Shown: piece after piece, positions 31,528 through 43,632 of the stretch
How positions within the stretch are numbered: position 1 is the first letter of the stretch
How the letters are laid out: the number at the start of each line of letters is the position of its first letter
Assembly (NCBI RefSeq): GCF_001723175.1
Contig: NC_064651.1
Coordinates: 2,232,001 to 2,296,000 of the forward strand
DNA from: Penicillium oxalicum
Taxonomy: Eukaryota; Ascomycota; Eurotiomycetes; Eurotiales; Aspergillaceae
Reading direction: 5' to 3'
Length of the DNA: 64,000 nt
Notes under the pieces: model-generated
Databases searched by the model: none
Told to the model about the DNA's origin: nothing
The model's input: the letters and a program-made list of their open reading frames with translations, nothing else
Made by a program: the position numbers and the translations under genes

Positions 31528-31816
31528 ATGTGCAACTATATCGGCATTTTCTACAGACGGTGTGGCCACGCACAGTTCCACCTGTACATATTCTGCCATC
31601 ACCTCCTTGAGCAACTCCTGCGGATCAATGACCCTTCACGGACGGGACGAATATGATCTACTTTTCGACCCGGATGTCCCTGGTTGCTTGCCATACGCGG
31701 TATGCGACGACGACGGCGTGCCCGATCTTAGATATGAGGGTACCATGGGCAATGTGGTGCAGTGGCGATTTGATTATTTTGGGCCTCGCCCTATCTGTGG
31801 TGAGGCTTGGCTTTGA
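31528..31816 (+). pseudogene. Small Cys/His protein gene broken by an apparent +1 frameshift
   Basis: The frame from ATG 31528 gives MCNYIGIFYRRCGHAQFHLY and reaches INDPSR, then hits a stop at 31654-31656. A neighbouring frame takes over at the same point (DEYDLLFDPDVPGCLPYAVC) and runs to a stop at 31814-31816. No GT-AG intron can join them. One extra base near 31640-31645 (CGGACGGG) would explain the break. The start, with a Cys near the N-terminus followed by a C-G-H motif, resembles small fungal proteins of unknown function that I have seen in Eurotiales. It could equally be a sequencing indel in an intact gene of about 95 residues. Confidence 0.5.
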
Positions 31817-32332
31817 TTTGTCCTCAATGAGATGCGTTGAGGGGAAGAAAAGTGTTGAAGAGAAAGACCCTCTCTTTCTATGTTGACGAGACTCAATGTT
31901 GACGAGTTGGAGTTGGGTTGAGTCGAGCTGGCTATGGTTCGCGTTTGACTCTTTCTATGTTTGAATGATACCCATTCTCAGTCGAATTGAGTGGAATGTA
32001 TGTATTTCAGCCGAGTCGAATAGACTTGAGCTAGGATCTCTTTTTGGATCATGACCTGTTGGCATAAAGCCGAGGTCGTTGACGTTTCCTTAGAAATGTA
32101 CAGCAACATGGTGCATACTGAACACAATGTTATTGTATCCAACGAATCAAGGAGGAGCATATATATAAAATGTAATTTCATTCCGAAAAATCATGCGCCA
32201 AGTAAAACGCCTAGCCCTTGTGGGAAATTTCAAAGATAAAAAAAGATACCAAATGATGAGGAGCTCTAGTGGACTAAGCCGACTCAGGGACAAAGATATA
32301 AGATGTACGCAATATAATGTGATTGACCACAC
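31817..32332. other. Intergenic stretch between convergent genes
   Basis: No gene seen; AT-rich 3' flanks. Confidence 0.5.
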
Positions 32333-34227
32333 TCAGTGGACTCCACCACACGCACAGTCCTCGGATGATCGCTTTCTGAAGTCACCATGGTAGTCATCAA
32401 GACCCTCAACTCGCACATTCGAGCCGAGCGGATCGCCTAGCCAGCCATGCTGATCAGATACGGACTTCTCGCTAGACGAGGTCCAAGAGACTGCAGCTTG
32501 CAGGCGCTTGGTAACAGCATCGACATCGAGGTCCAGGTAGTCCGCGAGGAACTTGCCGACATCAGTATTCTCGTGGTTGCCAACCAGTGGCCATACATCC
32601 TTGCTCGATGATGCGTAGATGTTGACGTCAGCGGCTACAGTATCTCGTCAGCTCTCCATGCATAGAATGAATCATATAAGCCCGTGTCAACAGCGTCGAT
32701 AAACTTACCGGAGTGACCATGAGTTGACCAGCCGATCTGTGCACGGCGACTGATCATGTCCGCAAAGACATAATTGGGATAAAACCCGTCTTCGGGTTGC
32801 AGCAAAGCTTTGATCTCATCATCAGTGGCATCGGTGATGCCGAGATCCTCCTCGAGCAAAGTCTTGCGAACAAAAGCTTTCGTCTTGTCTTCACTGTGTT
32901 GGGTATTGCGGGAGAGATGCTCGCTCAACTTGGCACTGGCGTATTCACTGGAATGTTTAGCGTTGGCCAAAACGCGAGGGTGCCAAAGATATTCTGGGTA
33001 AGTGGTGTGGAGCTGACGAGCAGCAGCCAGTCCGCCAGTTTCGTGATCAGAGGTGCTGACAAGCACACCGGGTGTCTCGTCTTTTTCAAGGAACTCAAGC
33101 ACGGCAGCAAAAGCCTTGTCGTAGGCGATAACTTCATGAACCTGAGCGGCCGGGTCGTTTCCATGTCCAGCATGGTCGATGCGAGAGCCCTCGATCATGA
33201 GGAAGAAGCCTTGTTCGCTGTCCCGAGTAGCCTCGCTAAGTGTGGTCAATGCAGTGCGAGCCATCTCCTCGAGAGACGGGTAGACATCGTTCTGCGAACG
33301 ACGATCAATCTCGTAGGGAATGTCCTTTTCCGCAAAGAGACCCATGAGGGGTAGCTTGGCATCAGCGCCAGCCTTCAAGGCATCAAAGCTAGCACGGTCT
33401 TCCAGGTAATGGAACCCATTCTGAGCTGCAACATCGATGATATTACGATCATCAGCACGGCAGCTGCCATGGGTGGAGTTTGGCAGAAAATGGCAACGAC
33501 CACCCCCAAAAATCAGATCCACGACTCTTCCCAGAGGGTGTTCACCCGCCTCTTGCTCCGCAATACTATCTTCGTATTGACGCATATTGGCGTGCGATGC
33601 GAAGCAAGCCGGGGTTGCGTCGGTGATGCGTGTCGTGACAACCAACCCAGTGTGGTAACCCGCCAACTTGGCAGCTTCGAGTACAGTTCCGCAAGGGGTG
33701 TGATCAGGAAGCACAGAAATAGCTCCGTTGTAGCTCTTGTGCCCGCAAGAGAACGCGGTCGCACCAGCGGCCGAGTCTGTCACAAGGCTGTTGCTGGACC
33801 GGGTTCGTGACTGCCCGACGTGGTGCTTGTCCAGCACCAGAATATCATCGATGGGTAAGCCCTCGGCGAATTGCCTGAAACTTCTTGTCATGGACAGACT
33901 CGTCGGTCCCATTCCGTCAGACACCATGAAGATGAGGTTACGCTTACCCGAAGGCTTGCCGTCCGGCCCCCATCCTACTGTAGGCTGTTCTCGACGATTC
34001 TTGGCAGATTCGTGCTGATATACAACCGCCAGAACTATCACGACAACAGTTGCAGTGACTGCCCATGCAAAGGTTCCTACTTGTCCCCAGAACCCCAATC
34101 CGCGGCGTCCTTGGTCACGGCGGGTCGTTCGCTCCCCAGTCAAGAGACCATCCTCTTCCTCGGCGGTTTGCGTCGACAGACGATCGGAAGATTGACGTGG
34201 CGGTCGGAGTGATTCGTCTCCCGCCAT
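32333..34227 (-). CDS. pho8: Vacuolar-type alkaline phosphatase (Pho8 family)
   Basis: Exons 34227-32709 and 32634-32333 give 606 residues. The 74-nt intron was placed because unspliced reading ends shortly after the donor, while exon 2 continues the family C-terminus (ADVNIYASSSKDVWPLVGNH). The protein has a short N-terminal cytosolic tail, one membrane anchor (about 51-70) and a lumenal catalytic domain. It has the metal site FMVSDGMG (Asp104), the catalytic serine in VTDSAAGATAF (Ser152), IEGSRIDHAGHGND and STSDHETGG. This type II layout matches the yeast vacuolar enzyme, which removes phosphate from monoesters and is induced by phosphate starvation; regulation here is inferred only. The C-terminus has a Cys-x-Cys end (SSEDCACGGVH). 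The length fits. Confidence 0.94.
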
Positions 34228-34575
34228 AATTGTGGTCTAAAAATCGGAATATGGGGCGAGAAAAGCAGGTCTAGTGTTGTAGGTAGTAGGTTCGTGACTT
34301 TGTATAGAGTAACCCCAAGTGCGGAGTTGCACCCAGAGGATGCCTGGCCAGGCTGGGGGTCCGATAAGATAAGGCATGTTCACATGATCCAAAGCCAAGC
34401 CAAAGCCAGCCTGGGGAATGCTCTGAAAGAAGGGTGACGCTCAAGTGTTTCAACAGATATCATCCAACAAGTATTACGCAAATATTTCAGGAGCGCGGCT
34501 ATTAGAAATTGGAATTGCTATGGAAGTTGGGAGGTTGAAGGTCTGTTTCATGAGAACATGGGGTTGATAGCAGAA
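34228..34575. other. Alkaline phosphatase promoter region
   Basis: 348 bases between the phosphatase start and the 3' end of the next minus-strand gene. No gene seen. Confidence 0.5.
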
Positions 34576-35520
34576 TTAACCCTTCCATCCGATGGGGATT
34601 AATGCCGCAGCAATCTCGGACACACCACGCTCTGTGGCCAGTAGATTGAACTGTGCTGCTGCATTTCTCGTATCCTGGATATCGACCCGAATACCCAATG
34701 AGTTGATGTGGCGCTTCGTCGCTGGCGACAGAGGGTACATGCCGCCACCCAGGCCGAGAATGAGCATGTCTGTTTGAGGTTTAAGAAAAAAAATTAGCGA
34801 CAAAGATTTCAGTAAATCAACGAGAAGTCTGTTCTGCTCGTATAGTCTAAGCGTACGACCCTAGTAGAAGGTTCGGCACCAGACCAATACTAGAAAGAGC
34901 AGGCGACCTTGTTCTTCTTTCACCGGGGCGCATCACCACGGCCAGAACAGAGAAACCAGTCTGCAAAGGAAAGCTGTGCAACGAAGAAACAAGTCACGTA
35001 CCAGGGCGCGGCCACACAACACTTAGCAGGCCCCAAACTTGCTCATCGAGCTCGAATTGACCCTTGGCATTGATCATGGACGCTTTCGCAGCTGATCATT
35101 CTCCGCACCCTCAAAAGCCTTCCACGGTCTCCAGGAAAAGGCTTCTCCACCCACAAGAAGCAAAGCATCCCCGCCAGTTATTTTCACACCACTGTTGAGA
35201 TGAAAACCGGAATCTAAGCAGGCGTCGATGGCTGTGCTCGGGACCGGTGTGTTTCCGAGGACATCGAGTGTGCCAAAGTCAGTCTGCGTATCCTCTTGGG
35301 ACTCTGGGCCTCGGTCGTGAGTAGTGGGCTTGTGTGTGTGCGATCGAGGGATCATGCGGGCTGGCTGGATATGCGAGCTGCTGTTGCGAGTTGATGACGG
35401 CGCGTTGAAGGTTGTGACCGCAGTCGGCAATCGAGAAACGCCGCGCAAAGAGCCGCGAGCATGCACGCTCAAGAGCGTTGTCCGTAGAGCACGTAGAAGC
35501 TGAGGTGACGGTGAATGCAT
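34576..35520 (-). CDS. NDUFAF3/DUF498-like mitochondrial complex I assembly protein, with apparent frameshift
   Basis: Exon 1 spans 35520-35002 and the last exon 34769-34576, with a 232-nt intron (GTACGT donor, AAACAG acceptor). The N-terminus (MHSPSPQLLRALRTTLLSVH) is Arg/Ser/Leu-rich and acid-free, like a mitochondrial presequence. Family blocks are GGEAFSWRPWKAF, NAKGQFELDEQVWGLLSVV, DMLILGLGGGMYPLSP and INSLGIRVDIQDTRNAAAQF, ending in an IPIGWKG tail. Members such as NDUFAF3 help build complex I. Exon 1 switches frame between AFEG and NAKGQ, close to 35090-35100: exon 1 is 519 nt, where 520 would be needed to keep frame to the donor. So one base appears missing, or the gene is recently broken. 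If intact the product would be about 237 residues. The blocks after the break are well preserved, which argues for a sequencing error or a very young lesion. Confidence 0.75.
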
Positions 35521-36480
35521 TTCTGAGGGAGATGGGTCGCTTTCCTGAAAGAAGTTGCAATTCGGGGCAATGGGAATCAATCGTTGGAGAAAGGTTGAAA
35601 GTCGACGATGGCGATAGTGTTGATAAGATTACCGCCGCCTTGGCGCCAAAAGTTACATCATTGTACGGATTCGCCCGTGTCTTTTCCACGACCTGAAGGA
35701 CTACTAGTAGAGGACATACTACAAAGCACTTTAGTAGTACCCGAAGAACTCACGCTCTTGTCCTGTCTTTTAGCAAATAGCTTTTTTTCCCCTTGCCAAT
35801 GATCTAAGTCAAAATCAGTACTTAGGCACAGACTGCCCAAAGGGGCCATCGCAAAGAAACTTTCGACGTCTTCACGATATTTGCGCGCGCTAACTTGCTC
35901 AAGGAGAAGCTGTTTATTATGCTTTTAACTTATCCATGTCGATTGTCCTGTCGATCAGTAATCTAGTTTCTTCGGTGACGATTTTCGAGACATGACCAGT
36001 AATACCTTGGTGTCAGCGGGGAAGAGACCTTGCTTGAGGTGACTTCAATTTCTTCGCACTTCGTGAAAATCCAAAACTCCGATAAAAAACAGCCAAGAAC
36101 CCAAGTTCAGAAGGGGTAAATCACAAAGCCAGAGCAAAGACGAAAATCAGGGAACAGATGGAGACAATTAAAATGGGCGAAATGGAAAGCCCAATAACGA
36201 AAGGAGGCCATGCAATCATTGAGTGAAATATGTGAGGGTTAGAAGAAGTAGGACACATGGGAGAGAGGGCAAAGGCGGGTAGATGAAACCCCAAGCAGGC
36301 AGGTAATCTTAGCTCGACTCGAGCAGCAACTCCTGTTGCTGGTCATCGCAAAGGTGTCTCGCTTAATTTCCGCGGTAATAATGCAGGAGATTATTATTCA
36401 CAGGTCCAAAAGAACCGTTAGTGACAATAGGTGGGTAACCCTTCGGGGCAAAGGTCAAAGTGTCGAGACTAAACAGGAAA
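35521..36480. other. Intergenic stretch between the ABC transporter 3' end and the NDUFAF3-like gene
   Basis: No supported gene. It should carry the promoter of the NDUFAF3-like gene at its low-coordinate side of 35521 and the transporter 3' UTR near 36480. Confidence 0.5.
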
Positions 36481-39378
36481 TTATTGTGCCGAGCGACGGT
36501 TTCGGTTGCGATCTTCATCAGACTGGCTGGAGCTATCATCGCTGGCGTTGCAGATGCGATCTTCCAGATGTCTCACTTCGATTGCGGCTTTTTGCGCTCG
36601 AATTTGCTTGCGCCACATGCTCGCATAACGGCCCTTCATAGCCAATAACTCCTCGTGGGTCCCGCTCTCAGCGACTTGACCATCGGCCAAGACAAGAATC
36701 CGGTCGGCCGTTGTGATGGTGCTGAGACGATGGGCAATCACAAGCATAGTACGCCCCTGTGACAAGGTTGAAAGAGCCCGCTGGATATGTTCCTCGGTGT
36801 CTGTATCCAGAGCAGCTGTGGCCTCATCCAAGAGGATGATGCGCGGGTTCTTGAGGATGGTGCGAGCGATTGCCACCCGCTGCTTCTCACCGCCACTCAA
36901 GCGAAGACCGCGCTCGCCAACCTTTGTATTGTAGCCGTCCGGGAAGGCCAGAATCTTGTCATGAATACTGGCTGCCCGGCAAGCATCGTACACCTCCTCA
37001 TCAGTGGCAGCCTGATTTGCGTATTTGAGGTTATACATGAGCGTCTCGTTGAAGAGAACAGTGTCCTGGGGCACCACGCCAATATGGCTTCGTAATGAGT
37101 CGATCGTGATGTCTTGCACGTCGCGGCCATCAATGCTAAGACACCCCTTTTCGGCATTGTAGAATCGGAAGAGCAGCCGGAAGACGGTGGACTTGCCACC
37201 TCCAGATTCGCCCACCAAAGCGGTCGTAGTGCCAGGTGCGCAGTGGAAAGTCAATCCATTCAAGGCTGGCTTCCGATTATCGTATGAGAAATCGACATCT
37301 TGGAATTTGATGTCCCCCTGACATGTGGGTAAGGCGGTCGCATTGGGGCTGTCTACCACTGTGGGCTGTTCGCGGAACAGTTCGAGCATCCGCTCGGCGT
37401 TGATCAGCGCCGATTGAATGGAACGATAAAAGGTGCCGAAAAAGTTCAATGGCCCTTGAAGTTGCGCCATGTAGAATAACAATGTCACAAATCGACCAAC
37501 GGGCCGCTGTCCGATGGAGACTTGGTATGCTGCAATGAAGCAGGTGAGGAGCAGACCCAACATGAAGACCGTATTCTGGCACGTGTTGAGGAGCGTGAGG
37601 GAGATGAGAACGTGGTACTCCGCCTTCTGGAACTCGCTCACGGCGTCTCGGTAACGCTGGAACTCATACTGTTCGGCGTTGAAATATTTGACCGTCTCGT
37701 AGGAGACCATCGAATCGTTCCTGTTTGACCATTCGTCAGTAAAAGCTCTCAAATCATGCGGCCCCACCCGAACATCCTCCTGGAGACCACATACTTGACG
37801 GCGTCTTCCTGGCGAGATGCGTTGACCATGGTTCTTCGAATTTCAGCACGCCACTGCGCCATTCGAACCGTGACGTAGAGATACCCAAAGGTTGAAATGC
37901 CCACCACGAGCGCATAGTAGGCGTCGAACTCGATGAGGAAATAGCCAAAGGCGATGACAAGATCCACCAGCATGGGGACTACTTGGAACGTCACCTGCTC
38001 CAGGAACGTGTTGATAGAGCTACCCTTGCTCAAGGCAGACAGAACTTCTCCCGTCTTCTTCCCAAATGGAAATCTAGACTCAGCCCGTGAACATGCTCAA
38101 AAGCAGCGTTCGAAAGCTCCATGTAAGAATATTGGCTGACAGGAATCCACAGGCTAGAGCGCATTGAACTCAACAGACCCTGGCCACCCTGCAGCCACCG
38201 AAGGACGACGTACATGAGGATTTCAAACCAAGGGACGCGGAAACCCTTCCCTTCCTCATCGGCCAGAATATTGATGATGTCGCCCACCTTGCTCGGGACC
38301 AAGACGTTCACGACTCTTTGAGCAACAAGCAGCAGGAAGCAGATGACCACGACGATTTGCAATCGGCGGGATTTGGACGGCCATAGGTAGGGGAAAAAGA
38401 GTGAGTAGCCGCTCAGGTACTCCCACCAGCTCGTGGAAGGTATCGTCGTTGGGCGAACCCAGGGATCGGGCTTTGGTTTGGCAGCATCAGAACCTGCCGA
38501 GCCATTGGTCGCACCGTACATATGGCCGTTGGTGTTTCCATGTCCATTCTCCGCGGCTGCCGCATCAAGAAGTCCAGTGGACTCGCTGACGTCGCCGTTC
38601 TCCCTGCACGCCTGCTTGCCCTTTCGACTTTTCCAGGAGATGCTTTTACTGATATAAAGAGCAGTAAGAGCCATCAAAATCAGCACCCGGAGACTGTTCG
38701 ACGCGATTTCAGCGTGTTCCCAGGGTGTAATGCTCTGGCGGAGCGTGCCGCCTTCGGGATCACCAACAACCGGTTCGTGGTGAGGCGATGTATACAGAGA
38801 AAGAGCTGTGCTGAGGAGAACCAGTTCGAGGGGAATAGCGGCGAGCCAGCACACAAATTGGGCAGCGGTGGGAGACGGACTTGTGTCGAGCAAAGTCATC
38901 AACAAGACGGCGTAGAAAAAGAAGGAGCCGACAATGTAAATCTATATAAATGTTTATATCTTATTAGCACGAACCTCCGTGGGCTTCTTCCCCCTCTATC
39001 ACAAATGGTGGCTCGCCTGGGTAAACCTACGACTGCAGACTGGCCCCGCCACCAGTGCTCAGACCGAGCTTGCATGACATGGAGGATGAAGATCGTCGCA
39101 TCTATCAAAAAGGTGACGAGCACACCCACCGATAGCCAATTGAAGAATCGCTTGGCTGTCGGCGAGAATTCCTTTGCTATCGGCGCTGGAGTTGCATTAC
39201 GATGGCGCTTGGGTAATGGTCGTCCACCGGGACCCATGCGTACAGATTCCTGGCTGGTAGATCTTCTCGCGGCGACCATCGCGTTGGCTATGAAAGCCAC
39301 AGCAAAAAGGAGGAGGAGGAAGATCGGATAGCATATGCGCAAGTACTCCAGCAGCTCGAGAGCTGCGTGGGGATCCAT
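36481..39378 (-). CDS. hmt1: HMT1/Atm1-type half ABC transporter (ABCB class), with apparent frameshift
   Basis: Exons 39378-39031, 38941-37795 and 37720-36481; introns of 89 and 74 nt. The N-terminal extension has several membrane segments (for example YPIFLLLLFAVAFIANAMV), characteristic of vacuolar HMT1-type transporters. Then come the six-helix membrane domain and the nucleotide-binding domain with Walker A GESGGGKST, signature LSGGEKQRVAIART, Walker B IILLDEATAALD and the H-loop VIAHRLST. The C-terminus is Ser/Arg-rich. Relatives move glutathione or phytochelatin conjugates across the vacuolar membrane in metal tolerance. In exon 2 the reading jumps frame at the CCC at 38061-38063 (HLG, then KKTGEVLSALSKG in another frame). 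The exon is 1147 nt where 1148 is needed, so a single base is missing. Restored length would be about 911 residues. A homopolymer sequencing error or a recent null allele is possible. Confidence 0.88.
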
Positions 39379-42300
39379 GGTGAGCCAACTCCTCCCACGA
39401 ATGTCCGGACCAGCAGCGAGTCAATCGATTTCCATAACACAGGCGCCTGTGTCTCGCCGGTGGTCAAATTAAAACGTGAGGCAACGAGGAGGGACAGTTG
39501 GCAAGCCAAGCGCAAAGAGATAAAAAGTCAAGTCAACAGAGAAGTCGGAGAGGCCCGGCACGAGATAGAGAAGGCCAGGAGAGCGAGGAAGCAGACGAGG
39601 GGGATAGTGGGCAAGTTGACCCAAATTCCAGACCGAGCGGAACTCGGCAGGTCAAGCGGAAGCGACAGTCAATACCCGGACGGGTGTGGCCAAGGATCGG
39701 CGTGAGGAATGAACTGCACAGCCGAACGCGGGGGGTAAACAGGAAGCGTAGATGGTCTACCAGGACCGGAGCGTGCACGGATATGAATTTTCTTGAATTC
39801 CCAACCTCATGAGCTCGGCAGATGATGATGGACCTTGTGGCCAATTAGTAAAGGGGTTCAATCCTGAGCTGATGCCCACTGCCCACCCGGAAATGAACCA
39901 AAGACTAAAGAGATGGCTTTTTCCGATTGGGAGGCAGCAGAGGAGGCAAAAAATAATGCCCAGCCGCCGCGTAGGTTTGAAGTTTTCACAGTCTCAACTG
40001 ACCACGCTGTGGCAAAAAATCCTGCGCCCTCCTACACACCTTGGGGAAGCACCGAAACGGGTGAGGTGTGGACCTACAAGCCAACTTCTAAGGAGTAAGA
40101 GTATGGTGAGGGTAATCTTGACAATTCTGAGGATAATCAACCGTTGCCACTGCGAGCAAGCTGGGATGTTCTCCAACCGTGACCTTCCTTAGAGATGCTG
40201 GGAGCGCAGGGTACCTTTATGGATTCATGGAATGACGGTGTACGGGGTGTAGTTGGTGCGTCTGGATGCTGCAGCTAAGTGCTGGGGATCCACATCGCCG
40301 CAGGCTGGCGTGGGTAGTAGGGACTGGAGGTGGGACGTGCATGGATACAGAAGCGCATCCATTATTATAATCCTAGCACCAATCTACTCACTCTCCTGGG
40401 TCCAGGTGACGACTGAGCCAGCCTGTGGAATGATCCATTCGAGGTCGGCTTCCATCTGGGTGCAGGTAGGATCAACCAGTCTCTCGGAGCTGAGCGGAGG
40501 AGCTTGTCCTGCTCTCTCACGTGGTCCGGATCGGAAGAGATTCTGGATGTACTGTACAATATTAGCAATGTGATGAAAGCACATATGTTCCAGACTCCTG
40601 AGCGCAAGACTGGACGCGATGCTCTTTGGCTGAGTGCTTACTATGGCTGGTTGTTTCCATCTCTGCCTACAGGGGTCAGAGCGCTCATATTCATGCGCGA
40701 TTAATGAAAAAGGATGCTAGACGGGAATAAAATCGATGTTTTTACGCGCTGGCAAGTGCATGTGATTACGGCGCGCATCTATGACTCTAGAAATTAAAGT
40801 CGACCAGTCGAATAACTACACACCAGCACACCGTGGGCAGTGCATAGTCAACTTGACATCTGCTTACCACAGTTCTCTATTGCTGTTTAGCTCGGGAAAT
40901 TATCCGATGGGTCCTCGGGCTCTATTATGAGACAGGTCCAATTCACTCCTCCAGCCTGTCAGACAAGTGGGGAATCCACCAAGTAACAGTAGGACTTGGT
41001 GACCAACGGAGGAGTCTACGAGCATTGTATCGGCGGCAGCTACTAGACGCACAGCCGGAGGCGAGGACCTCAGGATATCCTAGAGACAGCCAGAATCATT
41101 GACACTACTCCATTGACCCGGACCAGCGTCAACCATATCACGGAGCCTCGAGGAGCCTGTCCTGGGCTTGTTTACAAGGGTAGGCGAGCTCGATGAATCC
41201 GCCATAGTACAGTTGTTGCACCGTCAAGATTGGTTCCCATTCTAGGTCCAGCTGTCCCATTCTCTTGCATCCACAATTTACTTGATGGATTATTCTCTAA
41301 TATCACGATGGTACCCGGTAGTAGCACTAGTATGCGTACTTCTTCTGCCTCAACTTGCGGACTTACAGAGTCCTTAGGGACCTAGTGCTGGGCCCATTAT
41401 TTTCAAGGTGTAGTTGACTAATTGCACGGTATTTTCTTTCAGTTGTGAAGGACTTCAAAAACCAAAGTCACCGGTTTGACTTGGTTCAAGATGGAGATCT
41501 GTGCTATTTTATTCAGCCAAGTATGTGCCACTCCTTCAGATCCAAAAATAGTAGCAGAGGAAGTTTTGACCAGAATTTCCCTCGTGCAACGGGCTCTGCC
41601 AGACCTGGTCCTATGTATGAGCCTCTTGCCGCCGAAAGCAACATATTGATCGACGTGTACTGGGAAGGTGTCAGTGGATATCTATGGTGTGACGTGAATC
41701 CCGTTTTCTGGCACAACTTGCGTGCCGAGCAGCGTTAGTTCCATCATGGAACGAGCGATCACTGAAGTATGAGGCTACGGATTTTCCCCAAAGATACACA
41801 CTAATCTCTCCCATCAAAAATGGAACCAATTATGATAAAGATAATCAGGGCAGAGGTTGACTCGAACGAGGCCATTCTAGCTTGTCAGACGTTTGTGTGT
41901 AGAACCTAAGCTGCACCCCCGCCAAAAAAGCAGCCCTGAGCGCGGGCTGCATCTTCGCTAATGGATGCCAGGTTCCACCCATGCTTCCCCAGTTCTTCTC
42001 CTTGGCGCCCGCTCAGGCGATCCGATGGCTTGGGGATGCGCGGGCCCTCTTCGACCCAACGATCTAGATTTCTGTCGATTGGGTCATGTTGCTCTACTTG
42101 GATCGAGACTCGCAGCAAAAGGTTTGAAGTTGCATCCATTCAACACACGCCTGATCTCCCCCCCTCTCCCGCCCCTCCCTCTTTTTCCTCAGGCCATGGA
42201 TAGCTCAGTTGACCGTTAGGCAACATCTTGAGCGACGCTTGGTCGAGTGCCTTTCTTTCAGCTTATCAACCCATGTTGTAGCAGCAAATCAACGCCCCAA

Positions 42301-43632
42301 GTTGCCTAGGACCAGTTGAATACGAGTCAAGGCCCTAATGGATTTGTGAGGAAGTCTAAATTCAAGCAGCGAATCTGGGAAGCCGCTGGTTCTGTGCTTT
42401 CTACAGAGTTCTTTGTGCATTTCATTGCCTGTAATCGTACGTTGACATTGCGAGTCATAAGGCCAGATGGGTGAGATAGACCCGACGTCGGTACACAAGA
42501 GATGAACCCTCATTTTTCGTTTGTTGCCAGCAGATATGGCTCATCTACTTCTCCACCTAATCAAATTCCAGCTACTAGGTACCACACTCGTGAGTGGGCG
42601 GCGAACATGAGTCGGGGAGAGATCACTTATCGTGTCGCTGTTATGGTAGGAGTACCAGGCTTTCGTCTTGGTTGCCAGTTGGCACTTACAATATGAAAAG
42701 GAGAGTTCTTCACCCATCGACCAGCAACACTGCTGACTAACAGGTGTAAATAGGTCTCATTCACAAAGACAACTAGGCGGTCCACCTGCAGCGAAGCCTG
42801 CCAATCTCACATTGACGAGGTATATATTCAAGGTCTGTGTTGGCCTGCAGACCGCTCCAGACTTGACACAGACGGGACTGGACGGGAGTACTTGCGAGGA
42901 GCATCCGCCCTTTCATGATGCATAGATCGCTCGACAAAATTACCGATGTACCGTCCGTTGCTTGATTACGATAAGCAGCTGACAGAATAATCACTCAATG
43001 ATAGCTGGTGCAGCAACCTGTCAGACCGTATAAGCTGTCAATTTTGACCCCTTCCTCCACCCCGAGAGCGAAGCTTGTTCCCACCCCCAAGATTATTAAG
43101 GCTGAGTATAGCCTTCATAGAGTCACTACCCTCCCGAGACCCGTTGAAAATAACATGAGAGTATGATGTGTTGGAAAACGGTTCTAATCAACCCCATCTT
43201 GATCGAGTATTCTACCCGGAGTGACGGGCAAGTCCAGCGTGCTGCAAGGCTTCCCGTCCGGAGCATGAATCGATGATGACGATGATGCACGAGTGATCTC
43301 CCAGAATTAACAAAACTGACTATTGGTGACCATCCGCTGAGGTGCCTGATGACTTGTAGTCGAGTAACATGATCTCTTGTGCGACAATAGCACGTACATT
43401 ATGTGTGCATCCGGAGATCACGTAGGAACCAGCAGACCAGCGGACTATCATCGCCGCGAAGGCTGCCTCAGGAATCACGCGGTGCTACACCGCTTGGGCA
43501 CTGCCGCCCAACTTTAACTCCGTTGACGCACCTTTGACAATTTATCCCACTGCGACACGCCTCACTCTTGTCCCCACCACCAGATACTCCTCGGTCAATT
43601 GGTCGTGTTCGTTCGCGATGGAGTGAAGGACC
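39379..43632. other. Long intergenic stretch between the ABC transporter and RTC1 genes
   Basis: About 4.3 kb. The left end is the transporter promoter and the right end, with CT-rich tracts, the RTC1 promoter. One 61-codon open frame at 39913-40098 is listed separately. The rest shows no recognisable coding sequence. A segment at 42196-42230 resembles the first part of a tRNA but cannot form a full cloverleaf. Confidence 0.45.
39913..40098 (+). CDS. Possible small hydrophilic protein
   Basis: An ATG-started frame of 61 codons with protein-like composition (starts MAFSDWEAAEEAKNN; ends TPWGSTETGEVWTYKPTSKE), a mix of aromatic and charged residues and no low-complexity bias. No family is recognised and no intron is evident. 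It lies alone in a long intergenic region. It could be chance. Confidence 0.3.
   Translation: MAFSDWEAAEEAKNNAQPPRRFEVFTVSTDHAVAKNPAPSYTPWGSTETGEVWTYKPTSKE

Noticed and set aside
38522..39331. Plus-strand open frame of about 269 codons
   Set aside because: Antisense to exons of the ABC transporter, whose motifs and membrane segments are unmistakable.
42194..42260. tRNA-like start (GGATAGCTCAGTTGACC)
   Set aside because: No matching acceptor, anticodon arm with U33, or T arm could be folded downstream.
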